A stretch of DNA of 64,000 nucleotides from Streptomyces sp. VRA16 Mangrove soil (GCF_017377775.1 NZ_JAFVLN010000015.1:62001-126000); one strand, 5' to 3'. Counted from the first letter of the stretch, positions 15,928 to 26,987 are shown. A program made the numbers and translations. Notes: generated by a model from the sequence alone, not told the origin.

Positions 15928-16596
15928 CTATGCGCAGGGCGACCGGTGCGCCACGTACGCCAGGGCGCCGAGCAGCAGGCGTGCCTGCGGCGGCTGGGTC
16001 GCCGTGTCCAGGGACGGGGCGCGCAGCCACGTCGCGGGGCCGAGGCCCGCGCGGTCCGACGGTGGGGCCGTGATGTGGTCGCCGGGCCCGAGCGCGTGCA
16101 GGTCGAGCGAGGCGTCGTCCCAGCCCATGCGGTAGAGCAGCGTCGGGAGTTCGGCCGCGGCGCTGGGCGCCACGAAGAAGTGGGCGCGGCCCTCGGGGGT
16201 GGCGATCACCGGGCCGAGCGGGAGGCCCATGCGCTCCAGGCGGATCAGGGCGCGGCGGCCCGCCGCCTCCGGGACGTCCAGGATGTCGAAGGCGCGGCCC
16301 ACGGGGAGCAGCACCGCGGCGCCGGGGAAGTGGCCCCAGGCCTCGGTCACCTCGTTCAGCGTCGCGCCGGCCGGGACCAGGGCCGTCGGGTCGAGCGGGT
16401 GGGCGCCCGGCGCCGGGCACTCCGCCTTGCCGCAGGAGCACACGCCGCCCGTGGCGCGGGCTCCCGGAATCACGTCCCAGCCCCACAGGCCCGTGAACTC
16501 CGCCACCGTGGTGCAGTCCGACGTACGGCCGGACGCGCGGCCGCGGCGCCGTGTGCCGGAGCGCATCTCGCGAATGCCGCCGATCGTGAAGCCCAT
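15928..16596 (-). CDS. Bifunctional DNA primase/polymerase N-terminal domain protein
   Basis: This 222-residue protein resembles the prim-pol N-terminal domain family. A cysteine cluster (CSCGKAECPAPGAHP) precedes an acidic DILDVPE motif, a GPVIATPEGRAHFFV strand and a conserved HALGPGDHITAPPS motif. Only the primase-polymerase-like domain is present; no helicase domain follows, so it may be a regulator or repair accessory rather than a replicative primase. ATG 16596 has a very strong GGAGGGGG site upstream. Such stand-alone genes occur in this location in Streptomyces as far as I recall. Confidence 0.75.
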   Translation of the reverse strand: MGFTIGGIREMRSGTRRRGRASGRTSDCTTVAEFTGLWGWDVIPGARATGGVCSCGKAECPAPGAHPLDPTALVPAGATLNEVTEAWGHFPGAAVLLPVGRAFDILDVPEAAGRRALIRLERMGLPLGPVIATPEGRAHFFVAPSAAAELPTLLYRMGWDDASLDLHALGPGDHITAPPSDRAGLGPATWLRAPSLDTATQPPQARLLLGALAYVAHRSPCA

Positions 16597-17110
16597 GCCC
16601 CCTCCAACAGGTCCCGCGCGCCGGTGGTTACGCGGCGGCATCGGATCGTTACCCGATGTGCGCGCCGCCCGGTCGTGACGGCGCCGGGCCGCTCCGAGGG
16701 TGGTGCGCTCCGGTGTCGCGCGCCCCGGCGTGCTCCGCTCCGCCTACTTCCGGCTGTCCTATGTCAAGTGAATCGTGTGTGGCCCTCCCTGAGTTCATTC
16801 GAAGGGGTGGCGAATGGTGGCGTTTCAGGGTTCGCCCTCGCGGGAGGGGTGATCGTAGGATTACTTTCAGTGCACGGACCCTGTGGGTGCATGCACTCGT
16901 GGGTATGCCGGAGGCAACTCGGATTCCCGTTCGAGGAGTGACAACTGGCGGACGGGAAGCAGTAGTTGACGGCATTCTGGTAGGGCTTGCGGACACAGTG
17001 ACCCGCACGGGGCTCGCTGACGAAGAGTGAGAGCGGCCGACAGGACTTGGGCGTTGAGCGTCTTGGGCAGCACGGATCGCGTAGATGGCTTCAGGGATGG
17101 GGGCGTTCCA
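16597..17110. other. 514-bp nsdA upstream region with structured leader
   Basis: No gene is convincing here; an open frame at 16656-17030 lacks family similarity and a ribosome binding site. Several ordered signals are present: CATTCG (16796-16801) pairs with CGAATG (16811-16816), and GGCGAA (16809-16814) pairs with TTCGCC (16831-16836), so the two hairpins share bases and cannot form together. A perfect 10-bp palindrome GTGCATGCAC lies at 16887-16896. The region probably carries the nsdA promoter and a long leader. Confidence 0.45.
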
Positions 17111-18589
17111 GTGGGCGGCAGCGGTGGCAGCGTGACGAACGCTGAGAAGCGCCCGAATGAACTGCTCAACTCGTGGTTCATGCGCAGCGGCTGGTCGAAG
17201 GGCGAGCTGGCGCGTCAAGTGAACCGTCGGGCACGGCAGTTGGGTGCGAACCACATCTCGACCGACACCTCGCGGGTGCGGCGCTGGCTCGACGGGGAGA
17301 ACCCGCGCGAGCCGATCCCCAGAATCCTCAGCGAGCTCTTCTCCGAGCGCTTCGGCTGCGTCGTCGCCGTCGAGGACCTGGGCCTGCGCGCCGCGCACCA
17401 GGCGCCCTCGGTCTCCGGCGTGGACCTCCCGTGGACCGGGCCGCAGACCGTCGCGCTCATCGGCGAGTTCTCGCGCAGCGACCTGATGCTGGCCCGCCGC
17501 GGCTTCCTCGGCAGCTCCCTCGCCCTCGCCGCGGGCCCGTCCCTCATCGAGCCGATGCAGCGCTGGCTGGTGCCGACGCCGGGCGCGGCCGCCCCGCCCG
17601 ACCAGGACGCCGCGGCCCAGCGCCGGGGGAACAGGCTCTCGAAGCCGGAGCTGGACCTCCTGGAGTCCACCACCGTCATGTTCCGCCAGTGGGACGCCCA
17701 GTGCGGCGGCGGCCTGCGCCGCAAGGCGGTCGTGGGCCAGCTGCACGAGGTCACCGACCTCCTCCAGGAGCCGCAGCCCGAGTCCACCACCAGGCGCCTG
17801 TTCAAGGTCGCCGCCGAACTGGCGGAGCTGGCCGGGTGGATGAGCTACGACGTGGGCCTGCAGCCCACCGCCCAGAAGTACTTCGTGCTCGCCCTGCACG
17901 CCGCCAAGGAAGCGGGCGACAAGCCGCTGGGCTCGTACGTTCTCAGCAGCATGAGCCGGCAGATGATCCACCTCGGCCGCCCCGAGGACGCGCTCGAACT
18001 CATCCATCTCGCCCAGTACGGCAGCCGTGACTGCGCCAGCCCGCGCACCCAGGCCATGCTGTATGCGATGGAGGCCCGCGCGTACGCGAACATGGGGCAG
18101 CCCGGCAAGTGCAAGCGCGCCGTGCGGATGGCCGAGGACACCTTCACCGACGCCGACGACTGGGACGAGCCGGACCCCGACTGGATCCGCTTCTTCTCCG
18201 AGGCCGAACTGCACGGCGAGAACAGCCACTCGTTCCGCGATCTCGCCTATGTGGCCGGGCGCAGCCCCGCCTACGCGTCGATGGCCGAGCCCCTGATGCA
18301 GCGGGCCGTCGAGCTCTTCGGCAAGGACGCCGAGCACCAGCGTTCCTACGCGCTGAACCTGATCGGGATGGCCACCGTGCACCTCCTGCAGAAGGAGCCG
18401 GAGCAGGCGACCGTGATGGCCAAGGAGGCCCTCTCCATCGCCCGGAAGGTGCGCTCCGAGCGGGTCAACACCCGCATCCGCAAGACCGCGGACACCGCTG
18501 TCCGTGACTTCGGGGACCTCGCCGAGGTCATCGATCTGACCGACCAGCTCGCCGTCCATCTGCCCGAGACCGCCGAAGCGGCGGTCTGA
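17111..18589 (+). CDS. nsdA: NsdA-like negative regulator of differentiation
   Basis: This 492-residue protein matches NsdA, which represses sporulation and antibiotic production in S. coelicolor when present. The N-terminal region NELLNSWFMRSGWSKGELARQVNRR looks like a helix-turn-helix-like domain, RVRRWLDGENPREPIPRILSELFSERFG follows, and the remainder is helical with TPR-like repeats (for example TAQKYFVLALHAAKEAGDK). A conserved basic-hydrophobic segment RRGFLGSSLALAAGPS lies near residue 135. GTG 17111 is preferred; GTG 17132 with a GGTGG site is the alternative. It precedes amtB-glnK-glnD, the same position as in S. coelicolor. Confidence 0.88.
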   Translation: MGGSGGSVTNAEKRPNELLNSWFMRSGWSKGELARQVNRRARQLGANHISTDTSRVRRWLDGENPREPIPRILSELFSERFGCVVAVEDLGLRAAHQAPSVSGVDLPWTGPQTVALIGEFSRSDLMLARRGFLGSSLALAAGPSLIEPMQRWLVPTPGAAAPPDQDAAAQRRGNRLSKPELDLLESTTVMFRQWDAQCGGGLRRKAVVGQLHEVTDLLQEPQPESTTRRLFKVAAELAELAGWMSYDVGLQPTAQKYFVLALHAAKEAGDKPLGSYVLSSMSRQMIHLGRPEDALELIHLAQYGSRDCASPRTQAMLYAMEARAYANMGQPGKCKRAVRMAEDTFTDADDWDEPDPDWIRFFSEAELHGENSHSFRDLAYVAGRSPAYASMAEPLMQRAVELFGKDAEHQRSYALNLIGMATVHLLQKEPEQATVMAKEALSIARKVRSERVNTRIRKTADTAVRDFGDLAEVIDLTDQLAVHLPETAEAAV

Positions 18590-18922
18590 AGCACGCTCGG
18601 ACCCCGGCCGCGGCCGCCCCGTCCCGACACAGTCAGACTCGGCTCCCCCACGCCAGGTCATCGCGGACGGACGGTCGCGGTCGGCTGCTGTCCGGACGAT
18701 CACCGTCGTCCGGTTGCGCCACGATAACGATCGGGCAACCCGCCATCCGGCAGTTCATGGACGCGTAACACCCACGACCTCTTCGTCACTGCGGCGAAAC
18801 ATCGAGGGGCACCCACGGAAACCGCGCTGCGCCAATGTCTTGGCGCATAACCGGCCCACCCCTCATGACGACCGCTTCAGGCTTCGCCCGCACGGGGCCG
18901 TACCAACGACGAGGAGACGCCG
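18590..18922. other. 333-bp region upstream of amtB
   Basis: No gene is seen. The region holds the amtB promoter area, including the GlnR-type box at 18765-18800 and a related ATAAC-n6-GCAAC pair near 18724-18739. Both fit nitrogen control of the amtB-glnK-glnD operon. Confidence 0.5.
18765..18800 (+). promoter_or_regulatory. Putative GlnR binding site for amtB-glnK-glnD
   Basis: GTCAC (18785-18789), six bases and GAAAC (18796-18800) exactly match the gTnAC-n6-GaAAC half of the published Streptomyces GlnR box. A second GTAAC lies 20 bases upstream at 18765-18769, slightly closer than the usual 22. GlnR activates amtB under nitrogen limitation in S. coelicolor, so the site is where it would be expected. 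Confidence 0.6.
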
Positions 18923-20274
<1,352 letters not shown>

Positions 20275-20278
<4 letters not shown>

Positions 20279-20613
20279 AGCTCATCACCGCGGTCGTCAA
20301 GCCGCACCGGCTCGACGAGATCAAGGAAGCCCTCCAGGCCTTCGGCGTCCAGGGCCTGACCGTGACCGAGGCCAGCGGCTACGGCCGCCAGCGCGGACAC
20401 ACCGAGGTCTACCGTGGGGCCGAGTACACCGTCGACCTGGTGCCCAAGATCCGGATCGAGGTCCTGGTCGAGGACGACGACGCCGAGCAGCTGATCGACG
20501 TCGTCGTGAAGGCGGCGCGGACCGGCAAGATCGGTGACGGCAAGGTCTGGGCGGTCCCCGTCGAGACGGCCGTACGGGTCAGGACCGGCGAGCGCGGACC
20601 CGACGCGCTGTAA
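20275..20613 (+). CDS. glnK: Nitrogen regulatory PII protein GlnK
   Basis: This 112-residue PII signal protein binds ATP/ADP and 2-oxoglutarate and reports nitrogen status. The start MKLITAVVKPHRLDEIKEAL, the T-loop (ASGYGRQRGHTEVYRGAEY) with Tyr51, and the B-loop TGKIGDGKVWA are intact. In Streptomyces Tyr51 is adenylylated by GlnD rather than uridylylated. It begins inside the amtB stop codon and lies 33 bases before glnD. Confidence 0.97.
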
Positions 20614-20646
20614 CCGAACTGACCGGCAGAGGACGGGAGTCGCTGG

Positions 20647-23097
20647 GTGACGAGTGTGAACGACGTACGGACCGAGGCATCGGACGACCAGCCCAGCGGC
20701 TACGCGGCGGCCCGGCTGCGCCTTCTCCAAGGAGAGGCGCAGTCCGGGCCGCCGCGCCGTTCGGCCCTGGCGGAGCTCACCGACGACTGGCTCACCGACC
20801 TGTTCGGCACGGGGACGGCCGGGGTCTCCCTCATCGCCGTCGGCGGATACGGACGCGGTGAGCTGTCCCCGCGCAGCGACCTCGATCTGCTCCTGCTGCA
20901 CGACGGCACCGCGGACCCCGGCGAGATCGCCTCCCTCGCCGACCGCATCTGGTACCCCGTCTGGGACCTGGGGCTCGCCCTCGACCACTCGGTGCGCACC
21001 CCGGCCGAGGCCCGCAAGACCGCGGGCGACGACCTCAAGGTGCACCTGGGCCTGCTCGACGCCCGGCACATCGCGGGCGACCTCGGCCTGACGGCGGGCC
21101 TGCGCACCGCGGTCCTCGCCGACTGGCGCAACCAGGCGCCCAAGCGGCTCCCCGAGCTGCGCGAGATGTGCGAGGAACGGGCCGAGCGGCAGGGCGAGTT
21201 GCAGTACCTGCTCGAACCCGATCTGAAGGAGGCGCGCGGCGGCCTGCGGGACGCGACCGCGCTGCGGGCCGTCGCCGCGTCCTGGCTGGCGGACGCGCCC
21301 CGCGAGGGCCTCGCCGACGCGCGGCGCCGGCTCCTCGACGTACGCGACGCCCTGCACCTGACGACCGGCCGGGCCACCGACCGGCTCGCCCTCCAGGAGC
21401 AGGACCAGGTCGCCGCGGAACTCGGTCTGCTGGACGCCGACACCCTGCTGCGCCAGGTCTACGAGGCCGCGCGCACCATCTCGTACGCCAGCGATGTCAC
21501 CTGGCGCGAGGTGAGCCGGGTGCTCAAGTCCCGTGCGGTGCGGCCCCGGCTGCGCGCGATGCTGGGCGGCGGGAAGTCCGCGCCCGTGGAGCGCTCGCCG
21601 CTCGCCGAGGGCGTCGTCGAGATGGACGGCGAGGCCGTGCTGGCGCTCGCCGCGAAGCCCGAGCGCGACCCGGTGCTCCCGCTGCGCGCCGCCGCCGCTG
21701 CCGCCCAGGCCGGACTGCCGCTGTCGCTGCACGCGGTGCGCCGGATGGCCGCCGCGGCCCGCCCGCTGCCCACGCCCTGGCCCGCCGAGGCCCGCGAACA
21801 GCTGGTGACGCTGCTCGGCGCAGGGCGCCCGACCGTGGAGGTCTGGGAGGCGCTGGAGGCCGAGGGGCTCATCACGCGGCTGCTGCCGGACTGGGAGCGG
21901 GTGCGGTGCCGGCCGCAGCGCAACGCCGTACACACCTGGACCGTCGACCGGCACCTGGTCGAAACCGCCGTCCAGGCAAGCGAGTTGACGCGCCGCGTGG
22001 GCCGGCCCGACCTGCTCCTCGTGGCGGCGCTGCTGCACGACATCGGCAAGGGATGGCCCGGCGACCACTCGGTCGCGGGCGAGATCATCACGCGGGACGT
22101 GGCCGCGCGGATCGGCTTCGACCGCGGCGATGTGGCCGTGCTCTCCACCGTCGTACGCCATCACCTGCTGCTCATCGAGACCGCGACGCGCCGCGACCTG
22201 GAGGACCCGGCGACCGTGCGGGCCGTCGCGGACGCGGTCGGTTCGGTGGGCACCCTGGAACTGCTGCACGCGCTCACCGAGGCGGACGCGCTGGCCACCG
22301 GGCCCGCCGCCTGGTCGTCCTGGCGCGGCTCGCTCGTCGCCGACCTGGTCAAACGGGTCTCGGCGGTGCTCGCCGGGGACGAACCCGCCGCCGAGGAGGC
22401 GGCTGCCGCGGCCGAGCCCACGGCGGAGCAGGAACGGCTGGCCGTGGAGGCGTTCCGCACCGGCGGGCCCGTGCTCGCGCTGCGGGCGCAGACCGAGGCC
22501 GCCGCCGACCCGTCCGACGAGCCCGAGCCGCTCGGCGTGGAACTCCTGATCGCCGTACCGGACCAGCCGGGCGTGCTGCCCGCCGTGGCCGGGGTCCTGG
22601 CGATGCACCGGCTGACCGTGCGCACCGCCGAGCTGCGGTCGCTGTCGCTGCCGGAGGGCGTGGCGGGCGCCGTCCTGCTGCTGAACTGGCGGGTCGCCGC
22701 CGAGTACGGCTCCCTGCCGCAGGCCGCCCGGCTGCGCGCCGATCTCGTCCGCGCCCTCGACGGGTCGCTCGACATCGCGGCCCGGCTCGCCGAGCGGGAC
22801 GCCGCCTATCCGCGGCGGCGCGGCGTGGTGGCGCCGCCGGCCCGGGTCGCCGTGGCCTCGGCCGGATCCCGGCGCGCGACTGTGATCGAGGTGCGGGCCC
22901 AGGACGCGCCGGGGCTGCTGTTCCGGATCGGGCGGGCGCTGGAGGCGTCCGGCGTGCGGGTGCGCTCCGCGCACGTGTCGACGCTGGGGGCCAACGCGGT
23001 GGACGCGTTCTATGTCACCGGGCCCGAAGGGGCGCCGCTGCCTTCCGAGGAGGCGGTGTCCGTGGCCAAGGGGTTGGAGGGGGCGCTGCGCTCTTAG
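20647..23097 (+). CDS. glnD: PII nucleotidyltransferase GlnD
   Basis: This 816-residue bifunctional enzyme modifies and demodifies PII. The nucleotidyltransferase motif GGYGRGELSPRSDLDLLLL lies near residues 62-80, the HD hydrolase motif HDIGKG starts at residue 464, and two ACT domains occupy the C-terminus (VELLIAVPDQPGVLPAVA and IEVRAQDAPGLLFRIGRAL). ACT domains sense glutamine. In S. coelicolor the orthologue adenylylates GlnK. The GTG start is 33 bases after glnK, completing the amtB-glnK-glnD operon. Confidence 0.95.
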   Translation: MTSVNDVRTEASDDQPSGYAAARLRLLQGEAQSGPPRRSALAELTDDWLTDLFGTGTAGVSLIAVGGYGRGELSPRSDLDLLLLHDGTADPGEIASLADRIWYPVWDLGLALDHSVRTPAEARKTAGDDLKVHLGLLDARHIAGDLGLTAGLRTAVLADWRNQAPKRLPELREMCEERAERQGELQYLLEPDLKEARGGLRDATALRAVAASWLADAPREGLADARRRLLDVRDALHLTTGRATDRLALQEQDQVAAELGLLDADTLLRQVYEAARTISYASDVTWREVSRVLKSRAVRPRLRAMLGGGKSAPVERSPLAEGVVEMDGEAVLALAAKPERDPVLPLRAAAAAAQAGLPLSLHAVRRMAAAARPLPTPWPAEAREQLVTLLGAGRPTVEVWEALEAEGLITRLLPDWERVRCRPQRNAVHTWTVDRHLVETAVQASELTRRVGRPDLLLVAALLHDIGKGWPGDHSVAGEIITRDVAARIGFDRGDVAVLSTVVRHHLLLIETATRRDLEDPATVRAVADAVGSVGTLELLHALTEADALATGPAAWSSWRGSLVADLVKRVSAVLAGDEPAAEEAAAAAEPTAEQERLAVEAFRTGGPVLALRAQTEAAADPSDEPEPLGVELLIAVPDQPGVLPAVAGVLAMHRLTVRTAELRSLSLPEGVAGAVLLLNWRVAAEYGSLPQAARLRADLVRALDGSLDIAARLAERDAAYPRRRGVVAPPARVAVASAGSRRATVIEVRAQDAPGLLFRIGRALEASGVRVRSAHVSTLGANAVDAFYVTGPEGAPLPSEEAVSVAKGLEGALRS

Positions 23098-23301
23098 CGC
23101 CTTTGGGAACGGGGGCGCGCGAAGGGTGGCGTGCGCCGCCGGAGGCGAGTTGCCCGCGCTCCGCGGCGGTGCCGTGAATCGATACGGTCCCGCGCCCCTG
23201 GCGGGGCCCTTCCGACCAGGCCGCTGACCATGTCCCCGGGGCCCGATACCCTGGAGGGCGACCTGTCCCTAAGCCCACCGACCCGAGGATTCGCGACCGC
23301 C

Positions 23302-24861
23302 GTGTTCGACACTCTTTCCGATCGCCTCGCAGCGACATTCAAGAACCTCCGCGGCAAAGGCCGGCTGAGCGAAGCGGACATCGACGCCACGGCCCGCGAG
23401 ATCCGTATCGCGCTGCTCGAGGCCGACGTCGCCCTGCCCGTCGTCCGCGCCTTCATCAAGCAGGTCAAGGAGCGCGCCACCGGCGTCGAGGTCTCCCAGG
23501 CGCTGAACCCCGCCCAGCAGGTCATCAAGATCGTCAACGAGGAGCTCATCGGCATCCTCGGCGGCGAGACCCGCAGGCTGCGGTTCGCCAAGACCGGCCC
23601 GACCGTGATCATGCTCGCCGGTCTGCAGGGTGCCGGTAAGACCACCCTCGCCGGAAAGCTCGGTCTGTGGCTCAAGAGCCAGGGGCACTCGCCGCTGCTC
23701 GTCGCCTGTGACCTCCAGCGCCCGAACGCCGTGAACCAGCTGAGCGTCGTCGCCGAGCGCGCCGGCGTCGGCGTCTACGCGCCCCAGCCGGGCAACGGCG
23801 TGGGCGACCCGGTCCAGGTCGCCAAGGACTCCATCGAGTACGCCAAGTCCAAGGTGTACGACGTGGTCATCGTCGACACCGCCGGCCGTCTCGGCATCGA
23901 CCAGGAGCTGATGCAGCAGGCCGCGGACATCCGCGACGCCGTCAGCCCCGACGAGGTCCTCTTCGTCGTCGACGCCATGATCGGTCAGGACGCGGTCAAC
24001 ACGGCCGAGGCGTTCCGCGACGGCGTCGGCTTCGACGGCGTGGTGCTCTCCAAGCTCGACGGTGACGCCCGTGGTGGTGCCGCCCTGTCGATCGCGCACG
24101 TCACCGGCCGCCAGATCATGTTCGCCTCGAACGGCGAGAAGCTGGACGACTTCGACGCGTTCCACCCGGACCGCATGGCGTCCCGCATCCTCGGCATGGG
24201 CGACATGCTCACGCTGATCGAGAAGGCCGAGCAGACCTTCTCGCAGCAGGAGGCCGAGAAGATGGCCTCCAAGCTGGCCTCCAAGAAGGGCCAGGACTTC
24301 ACGCTCGACGACTTCCTGGCCCAGATGGAGCAGGTCAGGAAGATGGGCTCGATCTCGAAGCTGCTCGGGATGCTCCCGGGCATGAACCAGATCAAGGACC
24401 AGATCAACAACCTCGACGAGCGCGACGTCGACCGCACTGCCGCCATCATCAAGTCGATGACCCCGGCCGAGCGCCAGGAGCCGACGATCATCAACGGCTC
24501 GCGCCGGGCCCGTATCGCCAAGGGTTCCGGTGTCGAGGTCAGCGCGGTCAAGAACCTGGTCGAGCGGTTCTTCGAGGCCCGCAAGATGATGTCCCGCATG
24601 GCCCAGGGCGGCGGGATGCCGGGGATGCCCGGGATGCCGGGCATGGGCGGCGGTGCGGGGCGCACGAAGAAGCAGCCCAAGAAGGCCAAGGGCAAGCAGC
24701 GCTCCGGCAACCCGATGAAGCGCAAGCAGCAGGAGCAGGAGGAGGCCGCCCGCCGCGCGGCCGCCGCCGAGTCCGGTGGCGCGCTCGGCCTGCCCGGTGC
24801 GGGCCAGCAGCAGGCCAAGGACTTCGAGCTCCCCGACGAGTTCAAGAAGTTCATGGGCTGA
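23302..24861 (+). CDS. ffh: Signal recognition particle protein Ffh
   Basis: This 519-residue SRP54 GTPase binds signal sequences and SRP RNA. The N domain starts MFDTLSDRLAATFKNLRGKG. The G domain has GLQGAGKTT near residue 108, DTAGRLGID and SKLDGDARGG. The M domain includes the SRP RNA-binding stretch TIINGSRRARIAKGSGVEV and a Met/Gly-rich repeat (MPGMPGMPGMGGG). The tail is rich in Lys/Gln and Ala. GTG 23302 is chosen for family fit, with GAGGA 12 bases upstream; the frame is open further upstream without similarity. Confidence 0.97.
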   Translation: MFDTLSDRLAATFKNLRGKGRLSEADIDATAREIRIALLEADVALPVVRAFIKQVKERATGVEVSQALNPAQQVIKIVNEELIGILGGETRRLRFAKTGPTVIMLAGLQGAGKTTLAGKLGLWLKSQGHSPLLVACDLQRPNAVNQLSVVAERAGVGVYAPQPGNGVGDPVQVAKDSIEYAKSKVYDVVIVDTAGRLGIDQELMQQAADIRDAVSPDEVLFVVDAMIGQDAVNTAEAFRDGVGFDGVVLSKLDGDARGGAALSIAHVTGRQIMFASNGEKLDDFDAFHPDRMASRILGMGDMLTLIEKAEQTFSQQEAEKMASKLASKKGQDFTLDDFLAQMEQVRKMGSISKLLGMLPGMNQIKDQINNLDERDVDRTAAIIKSMTPAERQEPTIINGSRRARIAKGSGVEVSAVKNLVERFFEARKMMSRMAQGGGMPGMPGMPGMGGGAGRTKKQPKKAKGKQRSGNPMKRKQQEQEEAARRAAAAESGGALGLPGAGQQQAKDFELPDEFKKFMG

Positions 24862-24892
24862 CCTGCGAGGACACGCCTGTCGTAGGCGGCTG

Positions 24893-24925
24893 AAGGGCCC
24901 GGAACCGGTTCGGTTCCGGGCCCTT
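24893..24925 (+). terminator. Hairpin terminator after ffh
   Basis: A perfect 14-bp stem (AAGGGCCCGGAACC 24893-24906, GGTTCCGGGCCCTT 24912-24925) with a five-base loop begins 31 bases after the ffh stop. The T-run is short (TTCGCAC), as in many Streptomyces terminators. Confidence 0.8.
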
Positions 24926-25022
24926 CGCACTGCTCTTCCCGGGTGGCGAGGATGTCCGATCTGTGCGCTGATGGGCCCAAGGATCAAGGGACATCGGCAG
25001 TCTGCGGCAGGAGGACAGAGGC

Positions 25023-26966
25023 GTGGCGAACCCGGTACCCCCGCGCGATCGGACCGATCAGCCCTGGCGCTCGGAAGGGGCACCGCCCCCGCCGCCCTCG
25101 CAGCCGCCCAAGCGCCGGATGCCCGGCGGCTGGGGGAGCCTGATCCTGACGGCCCTGGTCGTCTACCTCATCGCCAACCTGGTCCTGTCCTTCTTCAACC
25201 GGGGCGACGAGCCGACGATCTCGTACACCGAGTTCAGCAAGCAGGTCGCCAACGACAACGTCACCAAGATCTACGCCAAGGGCGACGCGATCCAGGGCCA
25301 GCTCAAGAAGGAGCAGCCCACCCCGGACGACAGCGACAGCAGCAGCAAGAACTACACGAAGTTCACGACGCAGCGCCCGTCCTTCGCGGACGACGACCTC
25401 TGGGCGAACCTGGAGAAGCACGACGTCGTCGTCACGGCCGAACCGGTCGTCCAGGAGCGCAGCTTCCTCGCCAATCTGCTCATCTCGCTCGCCCCGATGC
25501 TGCTCCTCGTAGTGCTGTGGATCTTCATCGCGCGGCGGATGAGCCAGGGCATGGGCGGCGGCGCGGGCGGCATGCTCGGCCGCAAACAGCCGCCGAAACC
25601 GGTCGAGCTGGAACCCGGCAAGAAGCGCACGACGTTCGAGGACGTCGCCGGTATCGACGAGGTCGCGGGCGAGCTGGGCGACGTCGTGGACTTCCTGAAG
25701 AACCCCGACGAGTACCGCAAGATGGGCGCCAAGATGCCGCGCGGCGTGCTGCTCGCGGGCCCGCCCGGAACCGGTAAGACGCTGCTCGCGCGGGCGGTCG
25801 CGGGGGAGGCGGGCGTCCCGTTCTTCTCGGCCTCGGCCTCCGAGTTCATCGAGATGATCGTCGGCGTCGGCGCCTCGCGTGTGCGCGAACTGTTCGCCGA
25901 GGCCCGCAAGGTCGCGCCCTCGATCATCTTCATCGACGAGATCGACACCATCGGCCGGGCCCGCGGCGGCGGCTCCGGCATGGGCGGCCACGACGAGCGC
26001 GAGCAGACCCTGAACCAGATCCTCACCGAGATGGACGGCTTCTCCGGTTCCGAGGGCGTCATCGTCATCGCCGCCACCAACCGCGCCGACGTCCTCGACC
26101 CGGCGCTGACCCGGCCCGGCCGCTTCGACCGGATCGTCAATGTCTCGCCGCCCGACCGCGGCGGCCGCGAGGCGATCCTCAAGATCCACACGCGGGCGAT
26201 CCCGCTCGCCGACGACGTGGACCTCGCGCAGGTGGCCCGTACGACACCGGGCATGACCGGCGCCGAACTCTCCAACCTCGCCAACGAGGCCGCCCTGCTC
26301 GCCGTCAAGCGCAAGCAGCAGGAGGTCACGCAGACCGATCTCTCCGAGGCGCTGGAGAAGGTCCAGCTGGGCGCCGAACGGCCGCTCGTCATGCCCGACG
26401 AGGAGCGCCGGCGCACCGCGTACCACGAGAGCGGGCACGCCCTGCTCGGCATGCTGCAGCCCGGCGCCGACCCGGTCCGCAAGATCACCATCGTGCCGCG
26501 CGGCCGCGCCCTCGGCGTCACGCTGTCCACGCCGGACTCCGACAAGTACGCGTACACGGAGGAGTACCTGCGCGGCCGCATCATCGGCGCCCTCGGCGGT
26601 ATGGCGGCCGAGCAGGTCGTCTACGGGGTCATCACGACCGGAGCCGAGAACGACCTGGAGCAGGTGACGAACATCGCCCGCGGCATGGTCGGCCGCTGGG
26701 GCATGAGCGAGAAGGTCGGCCGTCTGTCGGCGCTGCCGAACGACGCCCAGCAGGCGTACGGACTCTCCGCCGCCCCCGACACCCTGGACACGATCGACGG
26801 CGAGATGCGCCGCATCGTGGACGAGTGCTACGACGAGGCGTGCCGCAAACTGCGCGACCACCGCGACCAGTTGGACGCACTGGCGGCCGCGCTCCTGGAG
26901 AACGAGACCCTGGAGGAGGCGGACGCCTACCGGGTCGCCGGCGTCACCCGGCTCACCAAGGACTGA
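25023..26966 (+). CDS. ftsH: ATP-dependent zinc metalloprotease FtsH
   Basis: This 647-residue membrane AAA+ protease degrades misassembled membrane proteins and some regulators. It has a proline-rich N-terminus, two membrane helices (about residues 40-60 and 150-170) flanking an extracytoplasmic loop, Walker A GPPGTGKT near residue 246, Walker B IIFIDEIDTIG, the SRH region NRADVLDPALTRPGRFDR and the zinc motif HESGH at 468-472. The motif is intact. Streptomyces carry another FtsH elsewhere; this copy next to ffh is probably the second paralogue. The GTG follows an AGGAGG site. Confidence 0.93.
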   Translation: MANPVPPRDRTDQPWRSEGAPPPPPSQPPKRRMPGGWGSLILTALVVYLIANLVLSFFNRGDEPTISYTEFSKQVANDNVTKIYAKGDAIQGQLKKEQPTPDDSDSSSKNYTKFTTQRPSFADDDLWANLEKHDVVVTAEPVVQERSFLANLLISLAPMLLLVVLWIFIARRMSQGMGGGAGGMLGRKQPPKPVELEPGKKRTTFEDVAGIDEVAGELGDVVDFLKNPDEYRKMGAKMPRGVLLAGPPGTGKTLLARAVAGEAGVPFFSASASEFIEMIVGVGASRVRELFAEARKVAPSIIFIDEIDTIGRARGGGSGMGGHDEREQTLNQILTEMDGFSGSEGVIVIAATNRADVLDPALTRPGRFDRIVNVSPPDRGGREAILKIHTRAIPLADDVDLAQVARTTPGMTGAELSNLANEAALLAVKRKQQEVTQTDLSEALEKVQLGAERPLVMPDEERRRTAYHESGHALLGMLQPGADPVRKITIVPRGRALGVTLSTPDSDKYAYTEEYLRGRIIGALGGMAAEQVVYGVITTGAENDLEQVTNIARGMVGRWGMSEKVGRLSALPNDAQQAYGLSAAPDTLDTIDGEMRRIVDECYDEACRKLRDHRDQLDALAAALLENETLEEADAYRVAGVTRLTKD

Positions 26967-26987
26967 CCCGGCCGGCCCCGCCGCCGG

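Noticed and set aside
16656..17030. Possible 124-residue protein upstream of nsdA
   Set aside because: It has no ribosome binding site or recognised domain and covers the structured region and palindrome, which fit a leader better.
24645..24665. MPG repeat region in ffh as a foreign insertion
   Set aside because: Met/Gly-rich repeats are normal in the M domain tail of actinobacterial Ffh.
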